This document shows positions 36,560 to 45,769 of a stretch of 64,000 nt of DNA, one piece after another (within the stretch, counting starts at the first letter, position 1; every line of letters begins with the position of its first letter). The notes under the pieces are model-generated. The model did no database searches. It had not been told where the DNA came from and saw only the letters and a list, made by a program, of their open reading frames with translations. The position numbers and the translations under genes were made by a program. This DNA is from Yoonia sp. (GTDB lineage Bacteria; Pseudomonadota; Alphaproteobacteria; Rhodobacterales; Rhodobacteraceae): contig NZ_JAGYJK010000010.1 of assembly GCF_018402175.1 (NCBI RefSeq), forward strand, positions 1 through 64,000, written 5' to 3'.

Positions 36560-38079
36560 CACGTCGCGCGGTCCAGGATCATCAGTTCCAACGATGTGCG
36601 TCGCGCGACGTCATCCAGATCAAGCAGCAGGAACAGCGCCAATGCGTCGGTCAGCGACCGGGCTTCGCCTGCGAACCCTTCGTTGAACAAGGTGATGGCG
36701 CGCAGCATTGCCTCGCCGGTTTTGCCGTTGGCGACAAGGTTTTGCAATTCGACCGGGGCAGGCGCGCCCGCGAATGCCGCTTGAATGGCGAGCGCGCGGG
36801 GTGCGCTTGTCGGCACGTCCTGCGGGCGGCCCAATGCAATAGCGATCAGAAACGGGTCAAACCTGTCGCCCGCTGCGGCCAAGCTTTCAGCGACGGTGCG
36901 ATACTGCTCGGACAAAAGCCCGGCGCGGTTGGCGATGTCATCTGCTTCGCCGTGCAGCTCCATATTTTGCAGGGCAGCGCTGTAGAGCTTAGCAAAAGGC
37001 ACTTCGGTGCGCGCCTGTTTCATCGCGTCCCACGCGGCAGGCAGGTGTTGTGACACCGCCTGCGGATCGCCCGCGCTGATCGCGGCGTCCAGCCGGATGA
37101 TGGCAGCCGCCCGGTCCCAGATGCCGCCCGATGCGGCGGGCCTGCGCGCGGTATAGAATTTCTGCAAGACATTTTCAGGCACAGCCCCATGGCGCGCCAG
37201 CCTTTCGGCGGCTTCCAGCTGGGCTTTCCATGCATTGTTGCCGCGCAGGTCCGCATGGGCAAAAGCCAAGGGCAGGCCGCGTGTGATCAAAGGCTCGCCA
37301 AAGGCTTCGAACAGGCGAAAGGTCAGGGGGGTAACATTGGACGGGGCGGCCAGTGGCGGCGCGCCTTCGAATAATTCTGGGTCAAGAAACCGGGCCAGCA
37401 TATCGGCTTCTGACAAGGTGATATCGCCAAGCACGCGGTGCGTGTTCAGTGACAGAACCGCGACCGGCCATTGGCCACCGCGTGCAAGGCAGAAAACCCG
37501 CGCCGCATAGGTTGGGGATAGATCGGGTCTGGCGTTCATCACACGACAGGCCGCATCCTCGGTTCCGGTCAACAGCGACAGATCGAACCAGCGTTGAAAT
37601 ACGGGCGGTGTATCCGGCGTTGCCAGTTCGATCAGCGACTTGGCCTGTTCGACTGCGCCGAGTTCGACCAACCGGTCGACGCGGGCTAGAAACAGCGCCC
37701 CATCCGGCCCTGCACCCAAGGGCGGGTCGGCACGGGCTTGCATCAGAACTTTGACGAATGCCACGATCGCCGGCAACGAATCGCGCCGGTCTGCACGGAT
37801 CAGCGCGACGATGTCCTGCTCATTGCTGGCGGACCAGATATTATGCGGCAAGCCAGTGACATCCGACGGCAAGAGGCCGACAGGGTCCTTGGACAGCCTG
37901 TCAAGTGGCATCACCGCGATATCGGGCGGCGACGCGCTTTGCACGACGGGTGGCTCATCGGGATTGACCGCGTTCACGGCCTCTTGCGACAGCCAGTCAA
38001 TCGAGGACAGGGGATCGCGGGCAGAGGCCGGACCTGTCGTCAGCACCGCCAGGGCAAGCACCGCGCTAGTTTGCGTCAA
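36559..38079 (-). CDS. Secreted conserved protein of unknown function (506 aa)
   Basis: A signal peptide (SAVLALAVLTTGPASA) precedes a ~480-residue mostly helical protein with repeat-like Ala/Leu-rich segments. I recognise no domain; antiparallel helix repeats of TPR/Sel1 style are possible. The start is a TTG inside the end of the preceding small gene; a GTG six codons later is an alternative. It is coupled to xerD by a one-base overlap, as in other Rhodobacterales. Confidence 0.75.
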   Translation of the reverse strand: MTQTSAVLALAVLTTGPASARDPLSSIDWLSQEAVNAVNPDEPPVVQSASPPDIAVMPLDRLSKDPVGLLPSDVTGLPHNIWSASNEQDIVALIRADRRDSLPAIVAFVKVLMQARADPPLGAGPDGALFLARVDRLVELGAVEQAKSLIELATPDTPPVFQRWFDLSLLTGTEDAACRVMNARPDLSPTYAARVFCLARGGQWPVAVLSLNTHRVLGDITLSEADMLARFLDPELFEGAPPLAAPSNVTPLTFRLFEAFGEPLITRGLPLAFAHADLRGNNAWKAQLEAAERLARHGAVPENVLQKFYTARRPAASGGIWDRAAAIIRLDAAISAGDPQAVSQHLPAAWDAMKQARTEVPFAKLYSAALQNMELHGEADDIANRAGLLSEQYRTVAESLAAAGDRFDPFLIAIALGRPQDVPTSAPRALAIQAAFAGAPAPVELQNLVANGKTGEAMLRAITLFNEGFAGEARSLTDALALFLLLDLDDVARRTSLELMILDRAT

Positions 38080-38218
38080 GCGTGACAGGGCGTGTTACCT
38101 CCTGTGCCGGTGCTGCGAAATCCGACGGAAACAGGACAGGGCCAAGATAGGCATAGGCGACAAATCCAACCGCCAGAAGAATGATCAAAAAGATCAACAA
38201 TTTCATAAACCGCCACAT
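38066..38218 (-). CDS. Small single-span membrane protein (~50 aa)
   Basis: Starting MWRFMKLLIFLI, it has one strong transmembrane helix (residues 5-24) and a short hydrophilic tail ending VTLDAN. The stop lies 13 bases inside the next gene, which suggests coupled translation. Function unknown. It faces aroK across a 150-base divergent promoter region. Confidence 0.6.
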   Translation of the reverse strand: MWRFMKLLIFLIILLAVGFVAYAYLGPVLFPSDFAAPAQEVTRPVTLDAN

Positions 38219-38368
38219 TGCCCGCCCCGTTCTGCCATCGGTGATAAGTGGTCTGTGCGCCACATTCTGCACCGTTTATATATGGTCTTTCGCGCAATAT
38301 CACGCCATTCATTCACAAAACTTTTCTGGTCGGCATGCGATGGCCGATCACAGCACGAAAGGAACGGC

Positions 38369-38925
38369 ATGGCATCGGCGACGGCATATCGGCTCAGGCG
38401 ATCCGTGGTGCTGGTTGGCATGATGGGGTCGGGCAAGACCGCGATCGGACGGTCGCTGGCGGCGATATTGCATGTGCCATTCGTCGACAGCGACGCCGCA
38501 ATCGAAGAAGCCGCAGCGCTCAGCATCGCGGAAATCTTTGCCCGCGATGGCGAGGCCTTCTTTCGCCGCCGCGAAACCGAGGTGCTGCGGCGCCTGCTGG
38601 CGGGGGGCCGCGGATCATCTCGACCGGCGGCGGGGCCTTTCTGGCGGCTGAAAACCGCGACATGATTGCGCGCGACGCCATTGCCGTCTGGCTTGATGCC
38701 GATCTGACCACATTGTGGGAACGGGTCCGGCACAAGGACACCCGCCCCTTGCTGCGCACGCCTGATCCCAAAGGGACATTGTCCCGCTTGCTGGACCAGC
38801 GCCGCGATCTCTATGCGCTGGCGGGGCTGCGGCTGCCAGTTGGCGCACATGCTTCGATCGACGATACGACGCAGGACGCCTTGCGCCTGCTGGCCACGCG
38901 TCCCGATTTTCTGGAGACCCTGTGA
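38369..38925 (+). pseudogene. aroK: Shikimate kinase gene with a one-base frameshift
   Basis: Phosphorylates shikimate in the chorismate pathway. ATG at 38369 behind AAAGGA. Walker A GMMGSGKTAIG and DSDAAIEEAAALSIAEIF are in the first frame; the STGGGAFLAAENR block, RPLLRTP lid and end are in another. The break is at the run GCGGGGGGCCGCGG (38600-38613), where one G or C is missing relative to the family sequence AGGPRII. Everything else is intact, and the stop overlaps aroB (TGATG). A sequencing or assembly error is more likely than true loss. Confidence 0.85.
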
Positions 38926-40037
38926 TGCAGACCAAAGTCCATGTCGATCTGCCCGGCCGGGCCTATGACATCCATATCGGCCCCGGCCTGATCGCGGATG
39001 CGGGCGCGCAGATTGCGGGTTTTGGCGGGCGGCGGCATATCTGCATCGTGACGGATGAAAACGTGGCCAGCCTGCATCTGCCAGCCCTGCAAGGCGCGTT
39101 GGCAGCAGCGGGGCTGACATCGGATGCGCTGGTGCTGCCTGCGGGCGAGGCCACAAAATGCTGGGCGCAGCTGGAACGCGTGGTCGAATGGCTGCTGGCG
39201 CAAAAGGTCGAACGCCGCGATTGCGTGATCGCCTTTGGCGGCGGCGTGATCGGCGATCTGGCGGGCTTTGCCGCCGCGATCCTGCGGCGCGGCGTGCGTT
39301 TCGTGCAGATGCCGACCAGCCTGCTGGCGCAGGTGGACAGTTCGGTTGGCGGCAAGACGGGGATCAATTCACCCCATGGCAAGAACCTTGTCGGGGCGTT
39401 CCACCAACCCGCGCTGGTGCTGGCCGATACCGGGCTGTTGGGCACGCTGCCGCGCCGCGATTTTCTGGCGGGCTATGGCGAGGTCGTGAAATACGGGCTG
39501 CTGGGGGATGCGGATTTCTTTGACTGGCTGGAACAGGCCGCCCCCGGCATGGCGGCGGGCGATATGGCGGCGCGCGTGCATGCAGTGACGCGGTCTTGCG
39601 AAATGAAGGCCGGGATCGTGCAGCGCGATGAAACCGAACAGGGCGAACGGGCTTTGCTGAACCTTGGCCATACGTTCTGCCATGCGCTGGAACAGGCGAC
39701 CGGCTATTCCGACCGGCTGTTGCACGGCGAAGGTGTGGCCATTGGCTGTGCGCTGGCGTTTGAACTGTCCGCGCGGCTGGGCCTGTGCAGCCAGGAAGAC
39801 CCAAGTCGCGTGCGCGCGCATCTGCGCGACATGGGGATGAAGGTCGATATCGGCGATATCGCGGGCGATCTGCCGGGTGCCGATGCGCTGCTGGACCTGA
39901 TGGCGCAGGATAAAAAGGTGCAGGATGGCCAATTGCGGTTCATTCTGGCGCGCGGGATCGGGCAGGCGTTCATCACCTCTGACGTGCCGCGCGACAAGGT
40001 GCGCGCGCTGTTACAGGACGCGCTGTCGCCACGCTGA
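38925..40037 (+). CDS. aroB: 3-dehydroquinate synthase
   Basis: 370-residue NAD- and metal-dependent enzyme of the shikimate pathway. Landmarks are PAGEATKCW, FGGGVIGDLAGFAAAILRRG, QMPTSLLAQVDSSVGGKTGIN and LLNLGHTFCHALE with metal-binding His. The ATG shares a base with the aroK stop. An in-frame GTG precedes it. Confidence 0.94.
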   Translation: MQTKVHVDLPGRAYDIHIGPGLIADAGAQIAGFGGRRHICIVTDENVASLHLPALQGALAAAGLTSDALVLPAGEATKCWAQLERVVEWLLAQKVERRDCVIAFGGGVIGDLAGFAAAILRRGVRFVQMPTSLLAQVDSSVGGKTGINSPHGKNLVGAFHQPALVLADTGLLGTLPRRDFLAGYGEVVKYGLLGDADFFDWLEQAAPGMAAGDMAARVHAVTRSCEMKAGIVQRDETEQGERALLNLGHTFCHALEQATGYSDRLLHGEGVAIGCALAFELSARLGLCSQEDPSRVRAHLRDMGMKVDIGDIAGDLPGADALLDLMAQDKKVQDGQLRFILARGIGQAFITSDVPRDKVRALLQDALSPR

Positions 40038-40116
40038 CGCCCCCATCTTCCGAGCGCGTCAATTCGCGCAAGCGCGATTTGACGTCATCCCCGCCGGAGG
40101 CCGCGGCTCTGCCGCG

Positions 40117-40428
40117 TCAGCGCTCCTCGCCGGTCAGGGATATCCCGTGCTTTTTGGCGAAGAGATAAAACAACGGCGCTTCCATGATCATCAGCGTAAC
40201 AATGCTGAACACCGCCCAATTGGTGGAAAACAGCAGCATGTCAAACGACAGGCCGCGCCCCCAGAACAGCGCACCCGCCACCCCGACCGCCAGCAGGCTG
40301 ACCACCAGATCGACGGTCATGATGCGCGCCAGCGTCTTGTCTCGCAAGGACGGAAAAATACCCAGATAGGCCACGGCAAGGATCGCGGCATTCAGGATCA
40401 GGATCTGCATTTCCGGTGCGAATTGCAT
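40117..40428 (-). CDS. Small conserved membrane protein
   Basis: 103 residues with three predicted membrane helices (around 8-23, 38-57 and 67-90). No known domain. Convergent with aroB and directly downstream of ssb on the same strand (6 bases). Homologues occur in Rhodobacterales, as far as I recall, without an assigned role. Confidence 0.65.
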   Translation of the reverse strand: MQFAPEMQILILNAAILAVAYLGIFPSLRDKTLARIMTVDLVVSLLAVGVAGALFWGRGLSFDMLLFSTNWAVFSIVTLMIMEAPLFYLFAKKHGISLTGEER

Positions 40429-40434
40429 CGGCGA

Positions 40435-40935
40435 TCAGAACGGGATTTCGTCATCCATATCGCTGCCGCCCGATGGCGCGCCGCCGCCATAGCCGCCGTC
40501 GTTATAGCTGCCACGCCCGCCGCCACCGCCACCGCTGCCTGACCCGTAATCGCCGCCACCGCCACCGCCACCGCCGGCACCATCGCTGCGCCCGTCCAGC
40601 ATGGTCAGCGTGCCACCCATCTGCACTACAACCTCGGTGGAATAGCGGTCGGCACCCGATTGGTCCTGCCATTTGCGGGTCTGCAATTTCCCCTCGATAT
40701 AAACCTTGGAGCCTTTTTTCAGATATTGCTCGGCCACGCGCACAAGCCCTTCGGAAAAGAGCGCAACCGTGTGCCATTCGGTCTTTTCGCGGCGTTCACC
40801 GGTATTTTTGTCTTTCCACGTCTCGGATGTGGCGATGCGCAGGTTCGCCACCTTACCGCCGTTCTGAAAGCTGCGGATTTCCGGGTCGGCGCCAAGATTG
40901 CCGATAAGAATGACTTTGTTGACTGATCCGGCCAT
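40435..40935 (-). CDS. ssb: Single-stranded DNA-binding protein
   Basis: 166 residues: an N-terminal OB fold ([43 protein letters not shown]), a long glycine-rich linker and the acidic tip DDEIPF that recruits replication and repair partners. Housekeeping-type SSB. Confidence 0.95.
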   Translation of the reverse strand: MAGSVNKVILIGNLGADPEIRSFQNGGKVANLRIATSETWKDKNTGERREKTEWHTVALFSEGLVRVAEQYLKKGSKVYIEGKLQTRKWQDQSGADRYSTEVVVQMGGTLTMLDGRSDGAGGGGGGGGDYGSGSGGGGGGRGSYNDGGYGGGAPSGGSDMDDEIPF

Positions 40936-41016
40936 GACATGCCTCCTTCGATTCTATTGGCGCTTTTGTGACAGACACGGGATGCCACAACAAGGTTAAC
41001 GCTTACTTGCGATCAT

Positions 41017-43098
41017 TCATTCCGCCGCGATCTGGATCACCGGCTCCATCGCGGCCAGGGTCGCATCATCCAGATGGCATTTGACCTGATGACCGGGTGC
41101 CAGCAGGCGCACAGGTGGGACCTGTGTGTCGCACAAATCCCCCGGCACTTGTGATTTCCAGCCACAGCGGGTCTGGAACGGGCAACCGGGCGGCGGGTTC
41201 ATCGCGGACGGAATCTCGCCTTCCAGCACGATATGCTTTTTGGTGACGCGGGTATCCGCGATCGGCACGGCTGATAGCAGCGCCTCTGTATAGGGGTGAT
41301 AGGGGGGCGAAAACACCTGATCGGTGGTGCCAAGTTCGACCACATGGCCCAGATACATCACCATCACCCGGTCGGCCAAATAGCGCACGATGGACAGATC
41401 ATGGCTGATGAACAGCAGCGTGGTGTTATGTTCGCGCTGGATATCCATCAACAGATCGGTGACCGCCGCCTGCACCGACACATCCAGCGCCGACACCGGT
41501 TCATCCGCCACGACGATCCGCGCATCCCCAGCAAAGGCACGCGCGATGCCGACGCGCTGTTTTTGTCCGCCCGACAATTGGCGCGGCATCCGGTCGGCAA
41601 AGGCGCGCGGCAGTTTCACCAGATCCAGCAGTTCCAGCATCCGCGCGCGGCGCTCGGTGTCGTTTTTGCCGATGCCAAAGATTTCCAGTGCGCGGATGAT
41701 CTGGCGGCCCACGCTCATCGAGGGGTTCAGCGTGTCGAACGGGTTTTGAAACACCATCTGGATGTCGGCCACATTCTTGGTGCTGCGTTTTTCAATCGGC
41801 ACATCGCCGATGGATATGTTGTCGAGCAGGATCTGCCCGTCTGTGGCGGTTTCCAACCCCATCAAGAGCTTGGCAAAGGTGGATTTGCCGCAGCCGGATT
41901 CCCCCACAATCGCCAGCGTTTCGCCCTCGCGCGCCTCAAAGCTCAGGGTTTCATTGGCTTTCACAACCTTGCGGTCGCCGCCGAACAGGGCATTGGCGGC
42001 AACTTCGTAATATTTCTTGAGGTTTTCCATCTTCAACACGACCTGACCGGGGACATGTTTGATCTTGGTCGCAGCGGCGGTGACAGGCGCGTTCCAGTCG
42101 ATTTCATGGTTGCGCAGACAGCGCGTCTGGTGCCGGTCGTCGCCGGCAACCCGCACCATCGGGATCATGTCCTGATCACAACGTCCGGCCTGAAAATAAT
42201 CGCAGCGCGGGCCGAAATTGCAGCCCTTGGGGCGTTCATGCGGCAGCGGGAAATTACCGGGGATCGCCACCAGCGGGCGGTCGTTTTTGTCGGCACCGGG
42301 CAGCGGGATCGACCGGAACAGGGCCTGCGTATAGGGGTGCTGCATGTCGTCGAACACATCCCCGATGCTGCCGCGTTCGACCGCCTCGCCCGAATACATC
42401 ACGCAGATACGGTCGCAGGTTTCCAGCACGAGGCCAAGGTTGTGGCTGATGAACAGCATCGACGTGCCGTATTTGCGGCCAAGGTCCTTGACCAACTGCA
42501 CCACCGCCGCTTCGACCGTGACGTCAAGCGCTGTGGTCGGTTCATCAAGGATCAACAGCGACGGTTTCGACATCAGTGCCATGGCGATCACGATGCGCTG
42601 TTGCTGGCCGCCGGACAATTGATGCGGATAGCTGTTCAGGATGCGTTTGGGGTCGGGCAACTTGACATCGGTCACAACCTCCAGCGCGCGGGCGTAAGCC
42701 TCTTTTTCGTTGACCTTGTCGTGGATCAGCGGGACCTCCATCAATTGCTTGCCGATCTTCATGGCGGGGTTCAGGGAGGCCATCGGTTCTTGATAGATCA
42801 TCGCAATCTTGCTGCCGCGGATTTCGCGCAGGCGGGCGGGGGACATGGTGTTCATCTCCTCGCCCTTGAACTTGATCGACCCGCCGACGATGCGCCCGTT
42901 GGTGCCAAGGTCCTGCATCACCCCCAAGGCCACGGTGGATTTGCCGCAACCGGATTCGCCGACCAGCCCCAATGCCTCGCCGGGCATGATGGTGGCCGAA
43001 AAATCCATCACCGCCGGAATCTCGCGCAGGCGGGTGAAGAAAGAGATCGACAAGCGGTCGATTTCAAGGATGGGTTCGGCTGTGGTCGGGTTGGCCAA
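41017..43098 (-). CDS. Oligopeptide-type ABC transporter, fused double ATPase (DppD-DppF)
   Basis: 693-residue protein with two complete ATPase halves. Each has GESGCGKST; signatures are LSGGQQQR and LSGGQKQR, Walker B motifs LLILDEPT and IVVADEPV. Each half ends in the oligopeptide C-terminal domain with Cys clusters (CNFGPRCDYF; CPFQTRCGW) that may bind an Fe-S cluster or zinc. Start at the TTG at 43098, with AAAGGA upstream; the longer frame would translate a palindromic repeat. It is the last gene of the four-gene operon. Confidence 0.9.
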   Translation of the reverse strand: MANPTTAEPILEIDRLSISFFTRLREIPAVMDFSATIMPGEALGLVGESGCGKSTVALGVMQDLGTNGRIVGGSIKFKGEEMNTMSPARLREIRGSKIAMIYQEPMASLNPAMKIGKQLMEVPLIHDKVNEKEAYARALEVVTDVKLPDPKRILNSYPHQLSGGQQQRIVIAMALMSKPSLLILDEPTTALDVTVEAAVVQLVKDLGRKYGTSMLFISHNLGLVLETCDRICVMYSGEAVERGSIGDVFDDMQHPYTQALFRSIPLPGADKNDRPLVAIPGNFPLPHERPKGCNFGPRCDYFQAGRCDQDMIPMVRVAGDDRHQTRCLRNHEIDWNAPVTAAATKIKHVPGQVVLKMENLKKYYEVAANALFGGDRKVVKANETLSFEAREGETLAIVGESGCGKSTFAKLLMGLETATDGQILLDNISIGDVPIEKRSTKNVADIQMVFQNPFDTLNPSMSVGRQIIRALEIFGIGKNDTERRARMLELLDLVKLPRAFADRMPRQLSGGQKQRVGIARAFAGDARIVVADEPVSALDVSVQAAVTDLLMDIQREHNTTLLFISHDLSIVRYLADRVMVMYLGHVVELGTTDQVFSPPYHPYTEALLSAVPIADTRVTKKHIVLEGEIPSAMNPPPGCPFQTRCGWKSQVPGDLCDTQVPPVRLLAPGHQVKCHLDDATLAAMEPVIQIAAE

Positions 43099-43122
43099 AT
43101 GTTTGGTCCTTTCGGTGGTGCC

Positions 43123-43188
43123 GTCCCGGGCTTGACCAGGGACCTCGTCTGAATGGGTCAGGTCCCGGGTCTGGCCCGGGACGGTGTC
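43123..43188. repeat. REP-like pair of CCCGGG palindromes
   Basis: Two imperfect hairpin units, GTCCCGGGCTTGACCAGGGAC and GGTCCCGGGTCTGGCCCGGGA, lie back to back between the permease and ATPase genes. Units of this type are dispersed in many alphaproteobacterial genomes and read as a VPGQARDL-like peptide when mistakenly translated. Confidence 0.6.
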
Positions 43189-44632
43189 AGTCCTTGAGGC
43201 TTTCCTCGCGCAATCCATCCGCCAGCAGGTTCAACCCCAGAACAAGGCTCAACAGCGCCATGGCAGGGGGCAGGGCTGGGTGGATATAGATTAACAGCAA
43301 TTTGCGGCCTTCGTTGATTGTCGTGCCCCAATCGGGGCTTTCGGATGACAGGCCCAGACCAAAGAAACCCAAAGTCCCCAGCAGGATCGTTGTATAGCCG
43401 ATCCGCAGGCAGAAATCGACGATCAGCGGCCCGCGCGCATTGGGCAGGATTTCCCATAGCATGATATACCACGCGCCCTCGCCACGGGTCTGGGCGGCGG
43501 CGACATAATCGCGCGTGCGCAAATCCAGCGTCAGCCCCCGCACGATCCGGAACACCGTGGGCGCGTTCACAAAGACGACCGAGACAAAGACCACCAGCAC
43601 GGAAATATCGAACAAATCCGCCCATGCGGGCAAAAAGTCGATCACCGTGCCGCTTGCGTTGATCGCGGACAGATAGAGCCAGCCCAGGATACCCAGCACC
43701 GGCAGAATGATCGCGTTGCGCTTGGCCGGTTGCGTGTAATAGCGGGTGTTGATCAGCACCCCGATAAAGATCAGCGGAAAGGCAAACAGGAACGCTGCCA
43801 TATAGGACGGGATGCCGGTCTGCACGATTTCCGGCGTGACCAGCAGGTAAAACAGCAAGATCACCGGAAAGGCCAGGATGAGGTTCGCCGCAAAGGACAG
43901 CGCGGTGTCAAACTTGCCACCGTAATAGCCCGCAGGCAGACCCAAAGTGATGCCGACCATGAAGGCAAAGATCGTCGCCAGCGGCGCGATCGCAATTACA
44001 AAAACCGACCCTGCCATCACGCGGCTGAAAATATCGCGTGCAAGGTTGTCCCCGCCCAACAGGTAATGCGGGATTACCCCTTGGGTGCCATCGGGGACCA
44101 TGACGCCGGGCAGGGCGTTTTTCAGCCCCGACACCTGCCGCAGGTAATCATGCGTCACGATCATGTCGAAAACCCCGACGAAAGCCGCGACATAGACCCA
44201 GAACATCACCAGCGCGAAACCGATCATCCCCACGGTGCTGTCAAACAGCTTGCCATAAAGCCCCAGCCGCCGCTTGAACCGGATCGACAGCGCGAAGGTC
44301 GCAACCAGCGCGATCCAGACCGGCAGCAGGCGGCGCGTGATCTCGCCCAAGATCCCCGCGCTGCCATAGGGCATGACCAATGGCACGACGATATAGGCCA
44401 GCAGCAGCGCAACCAATGCCCAGACCAGATAGATCAGCGCGGTGTCCAGCGCGCCCAATACCCCGCCGCGCCCCTGCAAGGTGCCGTCCGGATTGGATTG
44501 CAAGGTGACAGCGGCGCTGCCCATCCGCAGGCCGGTCTGCACCACCAGCACGATGCCGCCCAATGCCGCCGTGATCGCCAGCGCGGGGTTCAGAAAAGCG
44601 CCAAGCCCGCCGGTCCATGTTAAGGGATCCAT
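43187..44632 (-). CDS. Oligopeptide-type ABC transporter permease (DppC-like)
   Basis: 481-residue inner-membrane permease, much longer than the ~300 of typical DppC. About 150-200 extra N-terminal residues bring several more membrane segments. The binding-protein-dependent transport signature AAAQTRGEGAWYIMLWEILPNARGPLIV near residue 390 contacts the ATPase. It follows the DppB-like gene by 12 bases. Confidence 0.88.
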   Translation of the reverse strand: MDPLTWTGGLGAFLNPALAITAALGGIVLVVQTGLRMGSAAVTLQSNPDGTLQGRGGVLGALDTALIYLVWALVALLLAYIVVPLVMPYGSAGILGEITRRLLPVWIALVATFALSIRFKRRLGLYGKLFDSTVGMIGFALVMFWVYVAAFVGVFDMIVTHDYLRQVSGLKNALPGVMVPDGTQGVIPHYLLGGDNLARDIFSRVMAGSVFVIAIAPLATIFAFMVGITLGLPAGYYGGKFDTALSFAANLILAFPVILLFYLLVTPEIVQTGIPSYMAAFLFAFPLIFIGVLINTRYYTQPAKRNAIILPVLGILGWLYLSAINASGTVIDFLPAWADLFDISVLVVFVSVVFVNAPTVFRIVRGLTLDLRTRDYVAAAQTRGEGAWYIMLWEILPNARGPLIVDFCLRIGYTTILLGTLGFFGLGLSSESPDWGTTINEGRKLLLIYIHPALPPAMALLSLVLGLNLLADGLREESLKD

Positions 44633-44644
44633 CTGTGTCTTCCT

Positions 44645-45691
44645 TCAGGCAATACGGATGCGCGGGTTCAAGAACACATAGCCGATGTCGGAAATCAGCT
44701 GTGTGGTCAGCACCACGAATACCGAAACAATAGAAACACCCAGCAGCAGCTCGATATCGTTGTTGCTGGCGGCCTGCACCAGCGTCCAGCCGAACCCTTT
44801 GTAGTTGAACAGGGTCTCGACAATCACGACACCGTTCAGCAGGAACGGGAATTGCAGCATGATCACTGTAAATGGCGCGATCAGCGCGTTGCGCAGCGCA
44901 TGGCGCAGCACGATCTGCGAAAAGGCCACACCCTTCAGGCGGGCGGTGCGGATATATTGCGCGGTCATCACCTCGGTCATGCTGGCGCGGGTCATCCGCG
45001 CGATATAGCCCATGCCGTAAAGCGCGATGGTCAGGACCGGCAGAAAGAAGTTTTCGAAATTGGCATCATCCATCGCGGCGGTGGCCGTGCCTTTGAACCA
45101 TTGCATCCCGAAAGTCGCCGTCCCGAAGACCGCGATGAACACGACGCCCGACACATATTCGGGTGTCGCGGTGGACAGGATCGACACGGTCGACAGGCTA
45201 CGGTCGGTGCGCGACCCTTCGTTCATGCCCGCCATCACACCGATGATCAAAGCACCCGGCACCATCAGCAGCATGACCCAGAACATCAGCTTGCCGGTCA
45301 GCCCCAGACGTGTGGCGATGATGCTGCCTGCATCGTCGCGGAACACCGTGGAATAACCCCAATTGCCTTGCAGGATGCCACAGAAACGGGCGGCGTCTGC
45401 GATGTCCTGCCCGCCGGTGGCACAGCGCGCGCGCATTTCCCCGTCAGTGCCTGCGATCACATAGCCCGGCAGCACGCCCAGCCATTGGCCGTATTTCACC
45501 GGCAAGGGCTGCAAATAGCCGTTGTTGCCCAGATAGGTCAGCACGGCCTCGTCGGACATGCGGAAATTGCCTTGGGTTTTGGCCAGCTTTTCCAGATTGG
45601 GGAAAAGGTTGGTCAGCCAGAACACAATGAATGTCAGGCACAGCGCCGTCAGGACCATGATCCCGAGACGCCGCAAGATAAACGATACCAT
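44645..45691 (-). CDS. Oligopeptide-type ABC transporter permease (DppB-like)
   Basis: 348-residue permease. An N-terminal FILRRLGIMVLTALCLTFIVF helix is followed by a periplasmic loop, then the transmembrane core with the TARLKGVAFSQIVLRHALRNAL coupling motif. It pairs with the next gene to form the channel. Confidence 0.92.
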   Translation of the reverse strand: MVSFILRRLGIMVLTALCLTFIVFWLTNLFPNLEKLAKTQGNFRMSDEAVLTYLGNNGYLQPLPVKYGQWLGVLPGYVIAGTDGEMRARCATGGQDIADAARFCGILQGNWGYSTVFRDDAGSIIATRLGLTGKLMFWVMLLMVPGALIIGVMAGMNEGSRTDRSLSTVSILSTATPEYVSGVVFIAVFGTATFGMQWFKGTATAAMDDANFENFFLPVLTIALYGMGYIARMTRASMTEVMTAQYIRTARLKGVAFSQIVLRHALRNALIAPFTVIMLQFPFLLNGVVIVETLFNYKGFGWTLVQAASNNDIELLLGVSIVSVFVVLTTQLISDIGYVFLNPRIRIA

Positions 45692-45732
45692 ATAGGTCCC
45701 TGTCGCTGAATGTGATCAAGGCTGCGCGGTGC

Positions 45733-45760
45733 AAAAAGGGCCGCCCGTCTGGGCGACCCC
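45733..45760 (-). terminator. Attenuator-type hairpin between binding protein and permeases
   Basis: On the minus strand GGGTCGCCC-AGAC-GGGCGGCCC with one wobble pair, then TTTTTGC. It stands 10 bases past the binding-protein stop and 42 before the permease start, so it should let the binding protein be made in excess over the membrane parts. Confidence 0.6.
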
Positions 45761-45769
45761 TGTGTCAGA

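Noticed and set aside
41296..43152. 618-codon plus-strand frame opposite the fused ATPase gene
   Set aside because: Histidine/arginine-rich composition with no domain; an antisense shadow of the DppDF-like gene.
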